DNA of 64,000 nucleotides from a virus, in IMG/VR virus record IMGVR_UViG_3300045135_000898, positions 1 to 64,000 of that record, one strand, 5' to 3'. This document shows positions 30,726 through 38,790 of this stretch, one piece after another. Below the pieces are notes generated by a model that saw only the letters and a list, made by a program, of their open reading frames with translations, was not told the origin of the DNA and searched no databases. The first letter of the stretch is position 1. Each line of letters starts with the position of its first letter. Both the position numbers and the translations under genes were made by a program.

Positions 30726-30753
30726 ATTATACCAAATTTTCGAAAGATGTAAA
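30726..30753 (-). promoter_or_regulatory. Early promoter
   Basis: TTTACA and TATAAT with a 16-base spacer on the minus strand; GGTATAATAG as at other sites. Confidence 0.78.
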
Positions 30754-30759
30754 TAGTTT

Positions 30760-30942
30760 TTACCAAGATCTTTTAGAATTGTTTGATCTAATACGCATAT
30801 CTGATATAACGATAGGAATTAAAAATACAGCAAAAATAGCTGGGAATACGATCCAAGGAGGAGCAACTCCATCAACAATTCTGAAGTAAACTGCGGTTGC
30901 AACAATCATAAGTGATAAGATTAATACTGTAATGTTATTCAT
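30760..30942 (-). CDS. Small two-span membrane protein, 60 aa
   Basis: Start placed at the ATG at 30942 (GGAAGG upstream). Two hydrophobic helices, about 3-20 and 30-45, with a basic C-terminus SNNSKRSW. Last of a three-gene unit with the SprT-like gene; function unknown. Confidence 0.55.
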   Translation of the reverse strand: MNNITVLILSLMIVATAVYFRIVDGVAPPWIVFPAIFAVFLIPIVISDMRIRSNNSKRSW

Positions 30943-31150
30943 TTTTACCTTCCTCACGGAGTTTCATAATTAAGTCAGTGTAGCTTTCTTCGGTTAAGAT
31001 GTTATGTCGTTCAAGCAAATTTAGAGTATTCGTTGACCCTGTTACAACACCTTGGTTATGTCCGAAGAAAAATCCTTTGCGATACATACTTACCATTGAT
31101 GCAATCCACACTAGTCCTAGAGTTCCTAGCATCCAATAATTAAGAGTCAT
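30935..31150 (-). CDS. Small single-span membrane protein, 71 aa
   Basis: N-terminal hydrophobic helix (about 3-21) then a soluble segment with Asn, Leu, Glu. Overlaps the SprT-like gene by 11 bases and the next membrane protein by 8, so it is co-translated. Unknown. Confidence 0.55.
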   Translation of the reverse strand: MTLNYWMLGTLGLVWIASMVSMYRKGFFFGHNQGVVTGSTNTLNLLERHNILTEESYTDLIMKLREEGKNE

Positions 31151-31556
31151 TTCTAAATTCCTTATATAACGATTCTTCTAAACCGTAAGCTTCAATCTCC
31201 CACGGCTGCTTTTCATACTTATGTTTGGAAATACGGCCTTTCCAAAGCATTTGCCAACTGCCGCGTTTAGTAAGTACATCTTTAAGGTGGCCTCGGACGT
31301 ACTGTCGAACGTGAACCATTTCATGAAGGACTGTTCCAACCATTTCCTTATCAGTCATCTTAGAATTAAGAGTGATTACGAAATGACGTGGTCCAAGACG
31401 TTCGCAGTAGCCGTACTCATCAAGCTCCATTGGGTACGATTCTACCTCAATGAATAAAGTACTCGTCCGTGGCATCAGACGGGAAATAGCCCAACGAACT
31501 ACCTTTTCAGGGTCCGTTGGGAATTTACGAGTTGAATCGACTGTAACCAAATTCAT
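31140..31556 (-). CDS. SprT-like zinc metallopeptidase
   Basis: 138 residues with HEMVH (His78, Glu79, His82) and, downstream, PWEIEAYGLE, matching the third-ligand region of SprT/peptidase-like domains. Domain of this size occurs in phages and may process a host or phage protein. Catalysis is inferred from motif only. First gene after the promoter at 31581. Confidence 0.7.
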   Translation of the reverse strand: MNLVTVDSTRKFPTDPEKVVRWAISRLMPRTSTLFIEVESYPMELDEYGYCERLGPRHFVITLNSKMTDKEMVGTVLHEMVHVRQYVRGHLKDVLTKRGSWQMLWKGRISKHKYEKQPWEIEAYGLEESLYKEFRNDS

Positions 31557-31580
31557 ACCATTTCTCCATTTGATATAGCG

Positions 31581-31609
31581 ATTATACTATAGAAAAACAG
31601 AAATGTAAA
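31581..31609 (-). promoter_or_regulatory. Early promoter
   Basis: TTTACA-17-TATAAT on the minus strand, driving the SprT-like gene. Confidence 0.8.
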
Positions 31610-31658
31610 TGGTTTTTACCATTAAATTTTTTAATAATAACAGTCTACAGTATAAATT

Positions 31659-32336
31659 TTATTTATCAGATACTACCTGACTGGCATATGGGAAAATAGC
31701 CAAAATAGCCTCCGCTACAGCCTTAGCGACCTCGCGATGCTCCTTTTGAGTCTCTGGACCAGTTCGAAGCTCGATAAAGTGAATCCAGCTGCGTATAGAG
31801 CCTTGCATGTACATTCGCGATGGTGTTAGACCTTCGGGTAGCAGAGCTCGACGCTGTTCCTTGGCGATACCAAGATTTGCCGCATTTGTGTATTCCTTTT
31901 TAACGAAACCAGCAACTCGCTGTTGGATTCTAAACCATTCTTCGTTAATTTTTTCGTCTTCTGTTGCATTTGAATTTTGACGGTTTTTATCGTCTTGAAG
32001 TCGAGCTTCACGGAACTCAAATTCAAATCCATCTTCCAATGGATCAGCATAACGCTGACTATATTCTTGGAAAGCAAACGATCGATGTCGAAGGATCTGA
32101 CGAGCAATATCACGCGTCGTTTCAATCTCAATCGTAGCAGTAGCCATTTCAAATGGTGACCAATGCTTATGTTTAATCAAGTAATTAAGAAGACGTTCTG
32201 TCGTCTCCATATTCATTTGGTTAGAAGGATTTGAAACACGGGCACAGTACGAAATAAGGTCTTGTACGTTCTCCATGTTCAGTTCTTCTTTAGCGCCTTC
32301 AGCGGGCTGAGTGTAACCAATTAGTCGTGCTTTCAT
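31659..32336 (-). CDS. thyX: Flavin-dependent thymidylate synthase, ThyX
   Basis: 225 residues with the ThyX signature RHRX7S (Arg83-His84-Arg85, Ser93) and the RALLPEGLTPSRMY segment. It methylates dUMP to dTMP using FAD and methylene-tetrahydrofolate. T4 instead has a ThyA-type synthase (td). It follows the gp41 helicase gene by six bases and is likely co-transcribed with the recombination genes. Confidence 0.95.
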   Translation of the reverse strand: MKARLIGYTQPAEGAKEELNMENVQDLISYCARVSNPSNQMNMETTERLLNYLIKHKHWSPFEMATATIEIETTRDIARQILRHRSFAFQEYSQRYADPLEDGFEFEFREARLQDDKNRQNSNATEDEKINEEWFRIQQRVAGFVKKEYTNAANLGIAKEQRRALLPEGLTPSRMYMQGSIRSWIHFIELRTGPETQKEHREVAKAVAEAILAIFPYASQVVSDK

Positions 32337-32342
32337 TTTGCC

Positions 32343-33746
32343 TCACATTTTAAAATTTGAAAAATCTTTCCTATCACGTTCACCGAAACTATTTATCGGT
32401 CCATTATCGGCTGGTGCCGCTGCAGCATTACCACCGCTAATTAAAGTTTGAGCTGATGCTTCAACATCATACAGTTTCATCTTAGCACGATCAACTCCGA
32501 TGACGAACCTTTTGTTATGACCTGGGTCGTTATAACGATTTTTTAACTGCTTGACCATAATTTGACCAAGGTTTTCTAGTTCTTCATTTGAAATAAGTGC
32601 GAACATAAAGTCAGCTGTCGCTGGTAGACCGAAGGATTCAGAAGTATCCTCGAGGCCAACATCTGTATTTCCATAACCTGAACGAGTGGTCTGAGTTGCG
32701 CTGACAATAGGTACATCATATTCGACTGCAAGTCCACGAATTTCCTCCGCAATAGATTTAATCAATGAATATGTATTCACCGAACCACCAAGACCTTTCA
32801 TACGAGATGACGAACAAATGTTTAGGTAATCGATGAAGATAATATCTGGTTCAAACTTTTTCTTAAGTTTGATTTCATTAAGCAATGCTCTGAAATGACC
32901 AACATGGGCTGCACCTGTAGGATATTCCTTAATGATTAATTTACCATTTGTTTTGGCTGCAACTTTAGCAACCTTAGATTCAAACATATCTTTTGATAAC
33001 GTCTGAAGTTGGTCAATTGGAGTATTGAACAAGTTAGCATCGATACGTTCTGCGATACGTTCTTCAGCCATTTCCATTGTAATGTAAAGAACATTCTTAC
33101 CTTGCGATAAAGCAGAACCTGCCATATGACACATGAATAACGATTTACCTACACCTGTACCTGCCAATGCAATGTTAAGTGTTTTATTTGGTAAGCCACC
33201 TTTTGTGATATCGTTAAACAGTTCAAGATCGAATGGCATACGAGATTCATCACGGTGGTAGAACTCATAACGGCCATCAGCATTTTCAATATAATCGTGG
33301 CCAACGTTAGTATCAAAGGTTACTGATAATGCTTTTGTAAGTAAGTCAGGTAACGCGTTCTTCGACAAAGATTCATGGTTTCCATCAATGATGTTAATAG
33401 ATTCCATGATTGCTAAGTAGATTGCACGATCCTGACACCACTTTTCGGTGTGTTCCATTAACCATTCAAGGTTTGTGTCATCAGGTTTAGAGATTTCGCC
33501 AATCACGACGGCAGCATCGGAAAACTGCTCGTCTGTAATATTGGTGTCTTGCATTTCAATTGATAGCGCCTCAGCGTTGGGAAGCTTGTTATACTTCCCA
33601 ACGAACGCAACGATCTGATCAAATACAGCACGGTGAATACCTTCAAAGTAATCCTTTTTAAGGAAAGGAATTACCTTGCGAGTAAACTGCTCATTATTTA
33701 GCAGGTTCCTCAGTATCGTTGTCTGTAGTGTCGGAGTCGTCATCAT
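32343..33746 (-). CDS. 41: Replicative DNA helicase (gp41)
   Basis: DnaB-family helicase of the T4 primosome, about 467 residues. Walker A LAGTGVGKS, Walker B DIIFIDYLNIC and the RecA-like motifs follow an N-terminal helical domain. T4 gp41 is 475 residues. I start at the ATG at 33746, three residues into the frame, behind AGGTGG. It lies after the uvsX-adjacent gene, so the order uvsX, small gene, 41 is as in T4. Confidence 0.95.
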   Translation of the reverse strand: MMTTPTLQTTILRNLLNNEQFTRKVIPFLKKDYFEGIHRAVFDQIVAFVGKYNKLPNAEALSIEMQDTNITDEQFSDAAVVIGEISKPDDTNLEWLMEHTEKWCQDRAIYLAIMESINIIDGNHESLSKNALPDLLTKALSVTFDTNVGHDYIENADGRYEFYHRDESRMPFDLELFNDITKGGLPNKTLNIALAGTGVGKSLFMCHMAGSALSQGKNVLYITMEMAEERIAERIDANLFNTPIDQLQTLSKDMFESKVAKVAAKTNGKLIIKEYPTGAAHVGHFRALLNEIKLKKKFEPDIIFIDYLNICSSSRMKGLGGSVNTYSLIKSIAEEIRGLAVEYDVPIVSATQTTRSGYGNTDVGLEDTSESFGLPATADFMFALISNEELENLGQIMVKQLKNRYNDPGHNKRFVIGVDRAKMKLYDVEASAQTLISGGNAAAAPADNGPINSFGERDRKDFSNFKM

Positions 33747-34044
33747 TACCACCTATTCTATAATTTCCTGAATTAAGATTATCTTCAATAATAAACTGAA
33801 GTATCCGTCCAATGTATTCTTGGAATTCATCATCTTCAATTAAAGCATCATCGCCTTCAACGAGCTGCCACGTAAACATAAGGCGAGCAGTTTCTTCGTA
33901 ATCTTCTTCATCAACCTTAATACGAACATTTCCATACTGATACTTAACGTCCTTATACGGATCTTCAAGAATCTGAACCGTATAGAACGTATCATCAGCA
34001 CGTTCAACTAGCTTGAACGTATCATCGGTAATATTATACTCCAT
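33694..34044 (-). CDS. Conserved small protein between uvsX and gp41
   Basis: Start at the ATG at 34044 (AGGAG upstream), 116 residues starting MEYNITDDTFKLVERADDTF. Very acidic C-terminal tail (DDDSDTTDNDTEEP). It occupies the position of T4 gene 40, but I see no clear sequence similarity. Acidic soluble protein of this context is common in marine T4 relatives. Confidence 0.6.
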   Translation of the reverse strand: MEYNITDDTFKLVERADDTFYTVQILEDPYKDVKYQYGNVRIKVDEEDYEETARLMFTWQLVEGDDALIEDDEFQEYIGRILQFIIEDNLNSGNYRIGGNDDDSDTTDNDTEEPAK

Positions 34045-34045
34045 T

Positions 34046-35101
34046 TTATGACTCCTGTAAATCAATTTCTTCTAAGAAATCTTCAGATAGCTGTGACTTA
34101 TAACCGATGGTGTATTGTTGCTTAATTGCTTCTTTGAACTTTTCGTTCTGAATCAATTTAGAATAGAATTCATTGTCAATTTGATTCGCACGGAGTTTCT
34201 TCTCTTGGATTTCACCGGTTGCAAAATCCATTACTTGGTACCATGAACCACTCTTAACTATAAACCCAAGAGCGAGCGCCAAGTCCAATAGTCCAGAATA
34301 CTGCTCAATACCAGCGTCCCAGCTAACAGAAATAGGAATTTTCGATTTTTCTTTAACATATCGAGATTTTTCTACATTGATTACAAAGTCATAACCTGTA
34401 ACCTCTGTGCCTGTTTTATTCTGACGACGACCAAGGATCCAAATATTATCAGCTGAGTAGTAAATACCTGTACCGCCTGAAACGACAGCTTTAGGAAACA
34501 GACCCATTTCTTGATACGTGTGGTTAATCGCCAATAGTGGAATGTCTTTCATTGCAAGATATGGAGTCGTCATACGGAACAGGCCTTTAAGGGCCTTAGC
34601 ACGCGACATATCAGCAACGGACTTTTCGTTAATAGCATCTTCAAGTTCTTTCTTAGATGCAAGGTTACCAATTGAGTCGATAACAACGATGACTTTTTCG
34701 CCACGCTCGATTGCTTCAAGCTGGTTAATCAAATCAAACTTAAGTTTCTCAACATCAGTGATAGGTGTATGAAGTACTCGTTCGGTCGGAATTCCAAACG
34801 TTTCAAAGTATGCTTGCGGTGAACCAAACTCTGAATCATAAAACAGCATAACTGCTTCAGGATACTTACGAAGATATGCGCCTGCCATGAGTAGAGCAAA
34901 CGATGTCTTAAAGTGTTTAGATGGACCAGCAAGTACAGTCAGACCTGGAGAAAGACCGCCGTCTACGCTGCCTGACAAAGCAACGTTAATCATAGGAACA
35001 TCGGTAGTTACCATGTCCTTATCAGAAAAGAATTTAGACTCAGATAGAATCGCCGTTTGATCGATACGGCTGTTCTTTTTGAGTTTATCCATTAGTCCCA
35101 T
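34046..35101 (-). CDS. uvsX: UvsX recombinase
   Basis: RecA-like strand-exchange protein, 351 residues. Walker A GPSKHFKTS at 59-67 and Walker B KVIVVIDSIGN are clear, and the C-terminus is acidic. It catalyses homologous pairing needed for recombination-dependent replication, acting with gp32 and UvsY. GAGGATT precedes the ATG. Confidence 0.97.
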   Translation of the reverse strand: MGLMDKLKKNSRIDQTAILSESKFFSDKDMVTTDVPMINVALSGSVDGGLSPGLTVLAGPSKHFKTSFALLMAGAYLRKYPEAVMLFYDSEFGSPQAYFETFGIPTERVLHTPITDVEKLKFDLINQLEAIERGEKVIVVIDSIGNLASKKELEDAINEKSVADMSRAKALKGLFRMTTPYLAMKDIPLLAINHTYQEMGLFPKAVVSGGTGIYYSADNIWILGRRQNKTGTEVTGYDFVINVEKSRYVKEKSKIPISVSWDAGIEQYSGLLDLALALGFIVKSGSWYQVMDFATGEIQEKKLRANQIDNEFYSKLIQNEKFKEAIKQQYTIGYKSQLSEDFLEEIDLQES

Positions 35102-35103
35102 TA

Positions 35104-35430
35104 TTAATCCTCTTTAAATTTTACAATCCACTGGTCTTTATCTGCCCAAGATCCACGGCTGGCAAAAAACGATCCAACCACACCTGGGAAAGTAGCATTC
35201 AGACGATCACGTGGCATGGTCATCTGATATTCAAATAGCTCCTTAGAAGATACAGGCTCGGCGTCGCCTAGTTCAAATGTTTCGCCGGTTTTTGCGTTTT
35301 CCATCACGATGTTTTTTGCTGCAATGGCGTATTGACCACGATCAAGCGTTTTATAAACTGCAGTAGCTTTAAAACCTTTTTCGTGAGTAAGAGTCGAGCC
35401 TACATCGGCTGCAGAGATCGCACGTTTCAT
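35104..35430 (-). CDS. Hypothetical protein, 108 aa
   Basis: Start placed at the ATG at 35430, behind GAGGAC. Begins MKRAISAADVGSTLTHEKGF with a mixed beta-rich body. Placed immediately upstream of uvsX in the same transcript. No family recognised. Confidence 0.55.
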   Translation of the reverse strand: MKRAISAADVGSTLTHEKGFKATAVYKTLDRGQYAIAAKNIVMENAKTGETFELGDAEPVSSKELFEYQMTMPRDRLNATFPGVVGSFFASRGSWADKDQWIVKFKED

Positions 35431-35445
35431 AATATAAGTCCTCAA

Positions 35446-35817
35446 TTAAAGAAGCACAGCTTCAACAGATTGGCCTGAGCTATTTTCAAGAGCTACAGCA
35501 AAACGAAATGCAGTTGACGAGTTATTCACTCGAGCAATACCATGATGATTTGATGGTTCCAACGCGTCGCCTTTTGAACAAGCAGTTGCGATAAGAACAG
35601 TTGCACGACCTTTAATCGTAACATATACTCCAGTATTAAGACGATCATTCATACCTAATGCAGGCTTATCGGCAATTACACCAACCACTGAATGCGGTTC
35701 ACGGTCGCTTACCGCCATTAATTCTGCGCTACCGCCACAGCCGACAACAGTACCAACAGGGTATTCTTTGTCTGTTGAATAACGCTCAGCTAAACTGGCA
35801 TTCATTGGATTATTCAT
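35446..35817 (-). CDS. Beta-rich phage protein, tail-fibre/decoration-like domain
   Basis: 123 residues, Gly/Ala/Val/Asn-rich, opening MNNPMNASLAERYSTDKEYP and with GVIADKPALGMND and VYVTIKGRATV, features common in a small domain found in tail fibres and head-decoration-like proteins. It may be structural, but an early-type promoter stands in front of it. Conflict noted; the family call is tentative. Confidence 0.45.
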   Translation of the reverse strand: MNNPMNASLAERYSTDKEYPVGTVVGCGGSAELMAVSDREPHSVVGVIADKPALGMNDRLNTGVYVTIKGRATVLIATACSKGDALEPSNHHGIARVNNSSTAFRFAVALENSSGQSVEAVLL

Positions 35818-35850
35818 AATATAAGTCCTCTTTGTTTATTTGATAGATCT

Positions 35851-35879
35851 ATTATATCAAAGATAATGACCGATGTAAA
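35851..35879 (-). promoter_or_regulatory. Early promoter with -35 inside a hairpin
   Basis: TTTACA-17-TATAAT on the minus strand. GACCGATG and CATCGGTC flank the -35 region and form an 8-bp hairpin, so the promoter is in a stem-loop cassette. Confidence 0.82.
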
Positions 35880-35918
35880 CAACTTTTTTCACATCGGTCA
35901 TAATGTTTCTTATTGTGT

Positions 35919-35984
35919 ATAATGTATACTATACTGAACATTATTACATATTTTCGTCATAATGTTCACTATTCTTAACATTAT
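35919..35984. repeat. Two operator-like inverted repeats
   Basis: ATAATGT (35919-35925) and ACATTAT (35938-35944), then ATAATGTT (35959-35966) and AACATTAT (35977-35984), two spaced dyads of the same sequence between the methyltransferase end and the promoter at 35851. They could bind a dimeric regulator; none is identified. Confidence 0.5.
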
Positions 35985-37189
35985 AAGAAGGCTTCGAGAG
36001 TATTCGTAGCAAGATTGCCAACATCAATCGATTGGCGGTGATTGTTCTGTTTAACGAAGTCAGTTTCAGTCATTGGTAGTTCACCGCGGACAAACTTAAT
36101 TGCTTCTTCAACCATAGATGCAGCAGTGCATACAGGAACGTTCTGAGCAATCATATTCATTTTAGCCAAACCCCCTTGAAGCTCAAAATCATGCGGGAAT
36201 GCCATCATATGTAATGCTTCACGGATATTCAAAGAACGATCTTCTTCAGGGTGTACTGTGTCAGCGAGGTTACGACCAATAACAGCATTCATAGCATCGT
36301 CAAAAATATGCGTTGAGCTATCCCAAATTCCCATACCTTTACTGAACTTCATAATAGCATGGTCAGCAAGCTGTACACCTTTCGTATCACCGGTTTCAGC
36401 AAACCAATCTCGAGCTTCATTAAGCAAACCGGCGCGCTGAATAAACGAAAATGCAGTATTACGACCTGCACCAATTACAACTTCACGAGCATCTTTACCA
36501 AACTTGTGTTCAATAAACTTGAAGTATGATTCACGAGTACCTACACGATCGTTGATAACAAGGTCTTGTTGAATTGCATTTTTAGGAATTTCACGAAGGT
36601 ATTCTTTAAAGTTTTTGCGAGGTTCTTTATACCAATGCATAATTGGTGCTTTGCCGCCTTTCCAAAAAATATAGAAAGTACGATCACGATTTTGAGGTAC
36701 ACCATGAAGAGAAGTAGTTGTCTTGTACAGTGTCATGGCATAGCCGTTTTCACGAGCAATTTCAAGAAGCTTATCAGCAACAGGTTTACCTTTGTTCGTA
36801 TAAAGCGCAGGGGCATTCTCTCCAATGATTACGTCAGCTTTAAACTTTTGCATACCATCGGTAGCCGATTGATACATCCATTTGTTTACTTCGGCATCAG
36901 CGCCTTTTGCTTCTTTACTCTTACCAGTATTAAGCTGAGATAGGCCTGCACAAGGCGGGGTTGCAACGAGAATGTTAACCTTTGGTAGACTTGGAGTTTC
37001 ATCTATAGTAACATACTGTAGACCACTTCGTCCAAGGGTTTCCTTTTGATAGTTAACGTATTGCCCATCGTTTCCGGCAAAACCGTCGTAAGAATAAATG
37101 TTAGTAGGTGGTACGCCTGTGGCCTTTTCAGCGCCTAGAGGTAAACCGCCAATAAGTGGAATTAGCGGTGCCCATGTAATATCGTTCAT
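35981..37189 (-). CDS. C5-cytosine methyltransferase family protein
   Basis: 402 residues. Motif IV PPCAGLSQ with Cys80, ENAPALY (ENV box), GVPQNRDRTFYI (motif VIII) and the terminal QNVPVCTA (motif X) are present. Motif I reads LIPLIGGLPLG, with Phe and Gly of FxGxGG replaced. It may methylate cytosine or, since the phage makes hydroxymethyl-dCMP, act on modified bases or non-catalytically; both are inference. It is followed by a glycosyltransferase gene, seven bases upstream in transcription. Confidence 0.75.
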   Translation of the reverse strand: MNDITWAPLIPLIGGLPLGAEKATGVPPTNIYSYDGFAGNDGQYVNYQKETLGRSGLQYVTIDETPSLPKVNILVATPPCAGLSQLNTGKSKEAKGADAEVNKWMYQSATDGMQKFKADVIIGENAPALYTNKGKPVADKLLEIARENGYAMTLYKTTTSLHGVPQNRDRTFYIFWKGGKAPIMHWYKEPRKNFKEYLREIPKNAIQQDLVINDRVGTRESYFKFIEHKFGKDAREVVIGAGRNTAFSFIQRAGLLNEARDWFAETGDTKGVQLADHAIMKFSKGMGIWDSSTHIFDDAMNAVIGRNLADTVHPEEDRSLNIREALHMMAFPHDFELQGGLAKMNMIAQNVPVCTAASMVEEAIKFVRGELPMTETDFVKQNNHRQSIDVGNLATNTLEAFL

Positions 37190-37195
37190 AATTAA

Positions 37196-38440
37196 TTATC
37201 CAAAAAAGTCAGTCAAGTCAAAAGTTTCAATTACTTTCTTTTCAAAGTTAGCAAGGACAGGTGGTTCATAACCTTCAATCAATTCCTGCATAACGACTTG
37301 GTTAAGTTGAGTTCCATCGTAGTATTCTGGCTTGCAGAACATATCCTGTAATTCCTGAATAGCTGAATTATATATCTTATCATCTGACAGTGCAGCTACT
37401 GCTTTAGCAAGATCAGCTGGAGTTTCAGGTCGTAACCATTTAGGTACTTTTAGATTATCCTGCTCATCATATGTCGGATGGAAGAAAGGAATAACTCCAG
37501 CATGGATCATTTCCACGTATTTTGAAGTAGTCCAGCCTTTAGCAATTGGGATGATAAATGTTGCCCTAACCGACTTAAGCTTTTCTTGCAAATCTTCAAG
37601 GGCCATAGAACCTTTAAAGCGATCATCTTCCAACGTGGCTTCGTGATCCCATTTTCCGTAGATTTCGACGTCGTCGTTTCCATCAAGTACCCACTCCTTT
37701 AGCATTTTGTATCGTGACGGTGTACCTTCATTTAACACAACCATAAAGTCGGTTAAACGAGTAAAAGCCGGACCTGGGTAAGGAGCTTCAGGTTTACCTC
37801 GACCGTACAAAAAGATTTTTTCCATTTCAGCATACTTCGCAGGCACTTCAGTTTCAACACGAGTTTGATCTGCATAGCTACGAGATGCCGTACGTTTGTA
37901 GTTATATGTATATTGCGAAAGGCTAATCTTAGGATCAACAAAACAGTCTTTGCTTTGCGCAAGAGTGTAGCGTGGATCATTGCAGATTTCAATGACATTC
38001 ATTTCTGGATTTTCATTTAGCCATTTCGTAATAGGCGTAGTGTAGTTACGAGTCATGTCAATAATCGCAACAGTCTTACTAGGATCTCGTTGACCCCAAA
38101 TGCGATCAGGTATTGATACATTACCAACCTGACCCATCATCATAATAAAGTGGTCAGGCTGAAATCCAAGATCATCAAAGTACTTAATTACTCGGTCTTG
38201 GTCAGCTGGACCTTTATGTCCTTCAAATGCATCTTTTACATTATCGTAAGGAAACAGATCAATTCGCTGTTCTTCGGTAAGACGGTTGAAGTCAGATCTA
38301 CCAATGATATGAAAAGTAATATCTGGATTATTATTGGCAAGAATTCGTAACATCGAAGGTGCTTCATTGTCCCCTCCGACTGGACTAAACGCTGTTACGA
38401 ATTTAATTGACTTGCCAAGTTTTGCAAATGCTATATTCAT
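37196..38440 (-). CDS. GT-B type glycosyltransferase, putative DNA sugar transferase
   Basis: 414 residues. The C-terminal half carries a nucleotide-sugar-binding stretch KGWTTSKYVEMIHAGVIPF and FHPTYDEQDN, like GT-B glycosyltransferases. The final residues TFDLTDFFG match the C-terminal clamp-binding-like tail of the polymerase; T4 alpha-glucosyltransferase is known to interact with the clamp gp45. Its neighbours (methyltransferase homologue, gp42, sugar nucleotidyltransferase) support a role in glycosylating hydroxymethylcytosine in DNA. The sugar is unknown. Confidence 0.7.
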   Translation of the reverse strand: MNIAFAKLGKSIKFVTAFSPVGGDNEAPSMLRILANNNPDITFHIIGRSDFNRLTEEQRIDLFPYDNVKDAFEGHKGPADQDRVIKYFDDLGFQPDHFIMMMGQVGNVSIPDRIWGQRDPSKTVAIIDMTRNYTTPITKWLNENPEMNVIEICNDPRYTLAQSKDCFVDPKISLSQYTYNYKRTASRSYADQTRVETEVPAKYAEMEKIFLYGRGKPEAPYPGPAFTRLTDFMVVLNEGTPSRYKMLKEWVLDGNDDVEIYGKWDHEATLEDDRFKGSMALEDLQEKLKSVRATFIIPIAKGWTTSKYVEMIHAGVIPFFHPTYDEQDNLKVPKWLRPETPADLAKAVAALSDDKIYNSAIQELQDMFCKPEYYDGTQLNQVVMQELIEGYEPPVLANFEKKVIETFDLTDFFG

Positions 38441-38790
38441 TTATCTGCCCATTCTATAAATTGTGAAAGGTTCATCGCCTTATCGTCAACATAATAAGTA
38501 GATGAGTACGGTTTACCGAAGATAAGATTATCATACGGTACGTTGTAAGTATTTAGCCAGTCTTCTGTAACAACAAGTACGTCATCTAAGATTTTATTAA
38601 GGTCTCCATTATGAGTCAGCATACGACGAGCTGAACTGATCGTGATATGGAAACCTTCATTCTTAAGTTTATGCATTCTTTCAATAATTGCAGTATTAGG
38701 TCTTGCCAACCCATACTTACGATACGTGGATTTTTCAGAATGATTTGGAAAACAAATTGTATCGTCAAGATCAAACACTATACTCTTCAC
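38437..38790 (-). CDS. HAD-family phosphatase
   Basis: 117 residues starting at a GTG (GAGGAG upstream). FDLDDTICF is the DxDxT nucleophile motif, and YYVDDKAMN the distal acidic motif; the cap is minimal, as in sugar-phosphate or capsule-biosynthesis HADs. It overlaps the flanking genes by a few bases, so it likely works with them, for example dephosphorylating a sugar intermediate. Confidence 0.75.
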   Translation of the reverse strand: MKSIVFDLDDTICFPNHSEKSTYRKYGLARPNTAIIERMHKLKNEGFHITISSARRMLTHNGDLNKILDDVLVVTEDWLNTYNVPYDNLIFGKPYSSTYYVDDKAMNLSQFIEWADK

